NCBI GenBank assembly: GCA_019246495.1
Contig: JAFAQI010000547.1
Location: 1-9,444 of the forward strand
Source of the DNA: Frankiales bacterium
GTDB lineage: Bacteria; Actinomycetota; Actinomycetes; JAFAQI01
Direction of reading: 5' to 3'
Length of the DNA: 9,444 bases
The notes under the pieces are model-generated. The model did not search any database and had not been told where the DNA came from. It was given only the letters and a program-made list of their open reading frames with translations. A program made the translations under genes and the position numbers. This document shows, one piece after another, positions 6,132 to 9,444 of this stretch (the first letter of the stretch is position 1; each line of letters starts with the position of its first letter).

Positions 6132-7064
6132 GAGGCGTCCGGCCTGGTAGTCCTCGAACGCCTGGAGAACCTCTGCCTTGGTGTTCATGACGAACGGACC
6201 ACCCCAGGCGATCGGCTCGCGGATCGGCCGGCCGCCGAGCAGCAACACGTCGACTGCGCCGTGCCGGCTGTCCTGGGTGTCCGCGGCGCTGATCGTGATG
6301 GTGTCGCCGGTCGCGCCGAACACCGCCAGCTGTCCGGTGTGCACCGGGCGGCGTTCGGCACCGGCGTAGCCGTCGCCGGACAGCACGTAGGCGAGGGCGT
6401 TGAAGTCGCTTCGCCATGGCAGCGTGAGGGACGCCCCGGGCGCGATGGTCGCGTGCAGCATCGTCATCGGTGTGTGCGTCGACCCAGGGCCGGCGTGGTC
6501 GGCGACCTCGCCGGCGATGACCCGGACGAGAGCGCCCGCGTCGTCACTGGCGAGCAGCACGACCGATGACCCGCGCAGGTCCTGGTAGCGCGGCTCGACC
6601 ATCTTGCTGTCCCGCGGCAGGTTGACCCACAGCTGGAAGCCGTGGAACAGCCCGCCGGACACGACGAGCTCCTCGGGCGGCTTCTCGATGTGCAGGATGC
6701 CCTTGCCCGCAGTCATCCACTGGGTGTCGCCGTCGGTGATGAGCCCGCCGCCGCCGTGCGAGTCGTGGTGCTCGAACGTGCCGTCGAGCAGATAGGTGAC
6801 GGTCTCGAAGCCGCGATGTGGATGCCACGGCGTGCCCTTCGGCTCGCCCGGCGCATAGTCGACCTCACCCATCTGGTCGAGGTGCACGAACGGGTCGAGA
6901 TGCGCAAGGTCGACACCCGCGAACGCGCGGCGTACCGGAAATCCCTCGCCCTCAAACCCAGCGGGCGCGGTCGTCACGGACCGGACCGCGCGGGGGCGGC
7001 TGTCGGGAGACGTGCCGTTGATGCGGGGGAGCGTGGTGACGTCGTCGACGGTGACTGCGGGCAT
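6111..7064 (-). CDS. pirin family protein (bicupin, metal-binding)
   Basis: Pirins are iron-binding bicupin proteins. Some bacterial members have quercetin 2,3-dioxygenase activity, others modulate metabolism by protein contact, and the natural role usually stays unknown. This one has 317 residues. The N-terminal cupin carries HPHRGFETVTYLLDGTFEHHDSHGG, starting at His81. By spacing, the metal ligands are His81, His83, His125 and Glu127 (GILHIEKP), matching His56, His58, His101 and Glu103 of human pirin. The second, metal-free cupin covers about 195-290 (HATIAPGASLTLPW onward). A conserved end follows: GGRPIREPIAWGGPFVMNT. The ATG at 7064 has AGGAGGT (7075-7069) at ideal distance. The gene lies 39 nt after the VC0807-like gene, with an inverted repeat between them, so it may have its own promoter as well as read-through. 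All metal ligands are present, so an active protein is expected; the substrate is unknown. Confidence 0.94.
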   Translation of the reverse strand: MPAVTVDDVTTLPRINGTSPDSRPRAVRSVTTAPAGFEGEGFPVRRAFAGVDLAHLDPFVHLDQMGEVDYAPGEPKGTPWHPHRGFETVTYLLDGTFEHHDSHGGGGLITDGDTQWMTAGKGILHIEKPPEELVVSGGLFHGFQLWVNLPRDSKMVEPRYQDLRGSSVVLLASDDAGALVRVIAGEVADHAGPGSTHTPMTMLHATIAPGASLTLPWRSDFNALAYVLSGDGYAGAERRPVHTGQLAVFGATGDTITISAADTQDSRHGAVDVLLLGGRPIREPIAWGGPFVMNTKAEVLQAFEDYQAGRLGAVPAG

Positions 7065-7068
7065 GGCG

Positions 7069-7075
7069 ACCTCCT
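7069..7075 (-). promoter_or_regulatory. strong Shine-Dalgarno of the pirin gene
   Basis: AGGAGGT on the minus strand, with GGAGG 5 nt before the ATG at 7064, is the best ribosome-binding site in the window and fixes the pirin start. It is clearly stronger than those of the three genes upstream in the same train, suggesting that pirin is made in larger amounts. Confidence 0.75.
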
Positions 7076-7088
7076 ACGAGAGTGAAGG

Positions 7089-7106
7089 TAGTTGCCGCGT
7101 CAACTA
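7089..7106. promoter_or_regulatory. perfect inverted repeat TAGTTG-N6-CAACTA upstream of pirin (candidate operator)
   Basis: TAGTTGCCGCGTCAACTA has perfect 6-bp arms around a 6-bp centre. It lies 24 nt upstream of the pirin ATG, and its right arm contains the TAG stop (7106-7104, minus strand) of the VC0807-like gene. AT-rich arms are conspicuous in such GC-rich DNA. The minus strand offers TACCTT (7090-7085), a TANNNT-type -10, overlapping the left arm. A repressor bound here would therefore block a pirin promoter. Arm length and spacing suit a dimeric winged-helix regulator of the MarR class. The regulator itself is not identified. Confidence 0.5.
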
Positions 7107-7844
7107 TTCCGCCGCCTCGTCAGCCGTTCCGTCGGTGGCGAGGCTCGTCTCGGCATCCAGCGCATCGGCCCGCTCGCGCTGGGCGGCGCTGTAGCGAAGG
7201 GTGAAGACGAACAGCCCGCCGAAGACCACGAACGCCAGGATCGGCGAGGCGGCGAGGAACGGCCCGGTCGGCAGGACGACCGCGAGCACGATGCGGGCGC
7301 TCGCTTCGGCGATCAGCCCGACGCCCCACGTTGCGGTGATGACCGCGAAGGCGTGCTGGGCGATTGGTTCGTGCCAGAGCTCGTCGTACGCCGCGCGCTT
7401 CTCGTCGTTCTGTCCAGCGGACAACGCCTTGCCGACGTGGAACATCATCGGCCGGCGGGCCCGCAGCGACAGAAGACACACGACTCCGAACAGTGCGGTG
7501 AAGACCGAGTCGCGGATCTTCAGCACGAGAGCGTTGCCGCCGAGCAGCTCGGACGCCGTGACGCCGGCGATGAAACCGAACAGGGTGATCGCGCCGATCG
7601 GGTCGATGTCGCGATGCCGGACCCACTCGAACGCGACCCAGACCGCCGGAAAGATGCCCGCGATGATGAGCGCGGTTGCGTCGCTGGAGACGTGCGCACG
7701 CACGGTGTAGTAGACGGTCAGCGGCACCACCGCGCCGCCGATGATGCTTGGCGCCATGTTGCGCAGCGACGGGGCTCCCGGCTGCCAGTCGTCGTCCGGC
7801 GTTGCAGGCGCAACCGTTGCTGTCGCGGCCGGCTGCTCCGTCAC
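7104..7844 (-). CDS. VC0807-like integral membrane protein, function unknown
   Basis: The protein has 246 residues from the GTG at 7844, read as MTEQPAATATVAPATPDDDW. That start lies 4 nt after the stop of the dehydrogenase gene upstream, as expected for translational coupling; the upstream SD is weak. The frame is open further upstream but that part lies inside the dehydrogenase gene. After a Pro/Ala-rich N-tail come five or six hydrophobic segments, about 31-49, 55-74, 81-100, 112-127, 165-190 and 198-217. The loop SLRARRPMMFHVGKAL (126-141) is the recognisable signature of VC0807-like proteins, followed by a soluble stretch with conserved-looking Trp and His residues (WHEPIAQHAF, 157-166). 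The tail is acidic. I see no catalytic or transport motif. It belongs to the same operon as its two upstream neighbours, and its stop codon lies in the dyad before pirin. The family name is by sequence resemblance only. Confidence 0.8.
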   Translation of the reverse strand: MTEQPAATATVAPATPDDDWQPGAPSLRNMAPSIIGGAVVPLTVYYTVRAHVSSDATALIIAGIFPAVWVAFEWVRHRDIDPIGAITLFGFIAGVTASELLGGNALVLKIRDSVFTALFGVVCLLSLRARRPMMFHVGKALSAGQNDEKRAAYDELWHEPIAQHAFAVITATWGVGLIAEASARIVLAVVLPTGPFLAASPILAFVVFGGLFVFTLRYSAAQRERADALDAETSLATDGTADEAAE

Positions 7845-7848
7845 GGCG

Positions 7849-8682
7849 TCAGTGCGCGCCGCGCTCGGTGAGCGTTGCCTGCACGTCGCCGGCCCGCTCG
7901 GACACTCGGTCGCCGGTGTCGTCACGTGGGCCCGGCACGTTGCGGAAGCGGAACGGCTCACTCGGCCGGCCGGGCTGGATGTACCAGCACTGGCCGCCCT
8001 CGCCACTTGTCACTGCCGCGAAGAATGCGTCGACGACGCGGTCGACGGGAAGCAGCGGGACACCGATGCTGTCGAGCGCCTCGCGGGCTTCCTTGCTCAC
8101 GATGTTGGTGTCGGCGAAGCCGGGGCAGATCGCGTTGACGCGGATGCCTTTCGCGGCGTACGCCGCACCGGCCGCGCGGACGAGGCCGACGACCGCGTGC
8201 TTGTTGGCGCCATAAATCGGATCGAACGGCGTAGCGGTCAGACCGGCGAGGCTCGCGGTCGCGACGATGTCACCGCCGCGCTCACCCATGGCGCCGAGAG
8301 CCGCGTGCATGCCGAACGCGACCCCGTCGAGGTTGACGCCCATCGCGCGGCGGTAGCGATCGAGGTCGAAGTCGTCACCGATCCCCACGCCGGTCGCGAT
8401 GCCCGCGTTGAGGAACGCGATGTCGAGCCGCCCGAGATCACCGACGACGCTGTCGACAGCTGCGAGGTTGGCGTCGTACGACGTCACGTCGCACGGAACG
8501 AACACGCCGTCGATCTCCTTGGCGATGGCCTCGCCGTTGCCGGTGTCGATGTCACTGATGGCGACCCGCGCGCCGAGGCCCGCCAACCGTCGCGCCACTC
8601 CGGCGCCGAAGCCATTGGCGCCGCCCGTCACCCATGCAACCTTGCCGTCGAACCGGCGACCGTTCAGGCTGTCCTCGCTCAT
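7849..8682 (-). CDS. classical short-chain dehydrogenase/reductase (SDR)
   Basis: This 277-residue NAD(P)-dependent oxidoreductase would oxidise an alcohol or reduce a carbonyl in the cytoplasm. The Rossmann cofactor motif is TGGANGFGAG (19-28). LNAG (91-94), Asn117, Ser144 (TASLAG) and YGANK (Tyr157, Lys161) form the complete Asn-Ser-Tyr-Lys catalytic set. Asp44 at the end of the second strand (AISDID) favours NAD(H) over NADP(H). PG (187-188) follows the active site as usual. A C-terminal extension after WYIQPGRPSEPFRF (233-246) is longer than in minimal SDRs and of a form I associate with actinobacterial SDRs. The ATG at 8682 lies 7 nt after the stop of the SCO6745-like gene; GGGTGA, which overlaps that stop, is the only SD-like stretch. 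The next gene begins 4 nt after this stop, so all three are co-transcribed. Substrate unknown. Confidence 0.93.
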   Translation of the reverse strand: MSEDSLNGRRFDGKVAWVTGGANGFGAGVARRLAGLGARVAISDIDTGNGEAIAKEIDGVFVPCDVTSYDANLAAVDSVVGDLGRLDIAFLNAGIATGVGIGDDFDLDRYRRAMGVNLDGVAFGMHAALGAMGERGGDIVATASLAGLTATPFDPIYGANKHAVVGLVRAAGAAYAAKGIRVNAICPGFADTNIVSKEAREALDSIGVPLLPVDRVVDAFFAAVTSGEGGQCWYIQPGRPSEPFRFRNVPGPRDDTGDRVSERAGDVQATLTERGAH

Positions 8683-8689
8683 CGCCGCG

Positions 8690-9444
8690 TCACCCGAACA
8701 ACGCGGCGCTGATCGTGCGCGCGAACGGCCGGGTCAGCTCGATCAGACGCATCGTCTTCGCCTCGCCGAGATGTTCGTACGGCGCAGTCGCCGCAACATC
8801 GGTCTGCGCCTCGATCGCCTCACGTTGCGCGCGGCCGGCATCGGTCAGATCGCCGTCGCCCGTCATGATGCCGCGGTCGCGCAGCGTCTGCTTCGCCTGC
8901 TCCCAGTCCTCCTCGGTGTAACCGCGCGTCGTGCGCAGCATGTCCTCGGGGAAGCCCTTGCCGAGCGGAATGTAGGAGACGGCAGCCTCGAGACCGTTCA
9001 GCCCCGCGAGCAGCAGCGCCGCGATATGCCCGTCCCCTCGATGCTCGCGCAGCAAGGTCGCCGCATGCCACAGCTGGAGGTGCGCCGGCTCCGGCCACGG
9101 CAGAGCCGCGTGCCCGGCGTACAACGGGCGACCGACGACGTCGCATGCGGTCGTCGCCTCGCGGGCGAGTGCGGCCGCCTCTGCTAGCTCGCTCGACCCG
9201 ATGACCGCGTCACCGAGCACCCGGCGCAGCGCCGCGTCGGCGGCCTCGAACCGTGCCGCGACGACGGCTTCTGGCGTCGAGGACTCCCATGCCGACGGGA
9301 TCGCCTTGCGCACGAGCGCCGGCGCGAAGTTGTAGAACGTCGCGATCACGACCTCGGCGGGTACGACGCCCAGCGGCGCGGAGCGGCTCGCGAAGTAACC
9401 GCGCCGGCCGCCCTTCACTCCGGCGGCGAGATAGCGCTCGCCGG
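8690..9444 (-). CDS. SCO6745-like protein with winged-helix-like C-terminal part, 5' end off the right edge
   Basis: The frame is open from the window edge to the stop at 8690, giving 250 visible residues that begin GERYLAAGVKGGRRGYF. The GTG at 9418 is internal to a conserved stretch (RGYFASRSAPLG), so it is probably not the true start. The protein is mostly alpha-helical. It shows the family stretch LWHAATLLREHRGDGHIAAL (visible 124-143) and ends with LRDRGIMTGDGDLTDAGRAQREAIEAQTD-type sequence (187-215). That part has the recognition-helix and wing pattern of MarR-like proteins (Leu-x-x-x-Gly-Leu-x-x-Asp-Gly-x-Leu-Thr-x-x-Gly). SCO6745-like proteins are widespread in actinobacteria and have no established function; DNA binding or ligand sensing is conceivable. 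It is the first visible gene of the train, and any promoter lies beyond the window. The resemblance is from memory of the family, so the name is moderately certain. Confidence 0.75.
   Translation of the reverse strand, partial: GERYLAAGVKGGRRGYFASRSAPLGVVPAEVVIATFYNFAPALVRKAIPSAWESSTPEAVVAARFEAADAALRRVLGDAVIGSSELAEAAALAREATTACDVVGRPLYAGHAALPWPEPAHLQLWHAATLLREHRGDGHIAALLLAGLNGLEAAVSYIPLGKGFPEDMLRTTRGYTEEDWEQAKQTLRDRGIMTGDGDLTDAGRAQREAIEAQTDVAATAPYEHLGEAKTMRLIELTRPFARTISAALFG

Noticed and set aside
7845..8006. Upstream extension of the VC0807-like protein to 8006
   Set aside because: It lies inside the dehydrogenase gene, is of low complexity, and is unneeded given the GTG 4 nt after the dehydrogenase stop.
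1..9444. Search for tRNA or rRNA genes, CRISPR arrays, insertion sequences, phage or defence genes
   Set aside because: Nothing resembling any of these was seen. The window is fully explained by eight chromosomal-type genes of uniform composition.

Overview
The base composition (strongly G+C-rich, with G or C at nearly every third codon position), the GTG starts and the gene families point to a high-GC actinobacterium (Actinomycetota). I cannot name the genus. The window is almost entirely coding and has no sign of mobile elements, RNA genes, CRISPR or phage. It splits into two functional halves.

Left half (1-6102), cell envelope. Two LytR-CpsA-Psr (LCP) proteins are encoded on the minus strand; one runs off the left edge. 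They flank a plus-strand family 2 glycosyltransferase of the ExoA type. A plus-strand 818-residue secreted protein follows, combining a SpoIID/LytB domain, a fibronectin type III domain and three cell-wall-binding repeats of the CWB2 type. LCP enzymes transfer lipid-linked glycopolymers onto peptidoglycan, GT2 enzymes build such polymers, and CWB2 repeats (known from Clostridioides difficile) bind anionic wall polymers. The group therefore reads as a wall-glycopolymer locus whose secreted protein may dock on the polymer that its neighbours make and attach. That link is inference.

Right half (6111-9444), a minus-strand gene train. In transcription order it holds a SCO6745-like protein with a winged-helix-like C-terminal part (5' end off the right edge), a classical NAD-type short-chain dehydrogenase, a VC0807-like multi-pass membrane protein and a pirin. 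The first three are separated by 7 and 4 nt and must be one operon. The pirin is 39 nt further on, has its own strong Shine-Dalgarno and is preceded by a perfect 6-N6-6 inverted repeat that contains the stop codon of the gene before it. It may therefore be both co-transcribed and separately regulated.

Both convergent gene ends (2220/2223 and 6102/6111) leave almost no spacer. In each a long GC-rich hairpin lies within or across the end of a gene and probably serves as a terminator for one or both strands. The two divergent intergenic regions (1022-1176 and 3408-3645) hold candidate -10 elements and dyads but nothing decisive. I found no clear case for a wholly new defence or mobile system. 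The most interesting items are the operator-like dyad before the pirin gene, the motif order and degenerate CWB2 repeats of the SpoIID protein, and the tight but functionally unexplained four-gene train.
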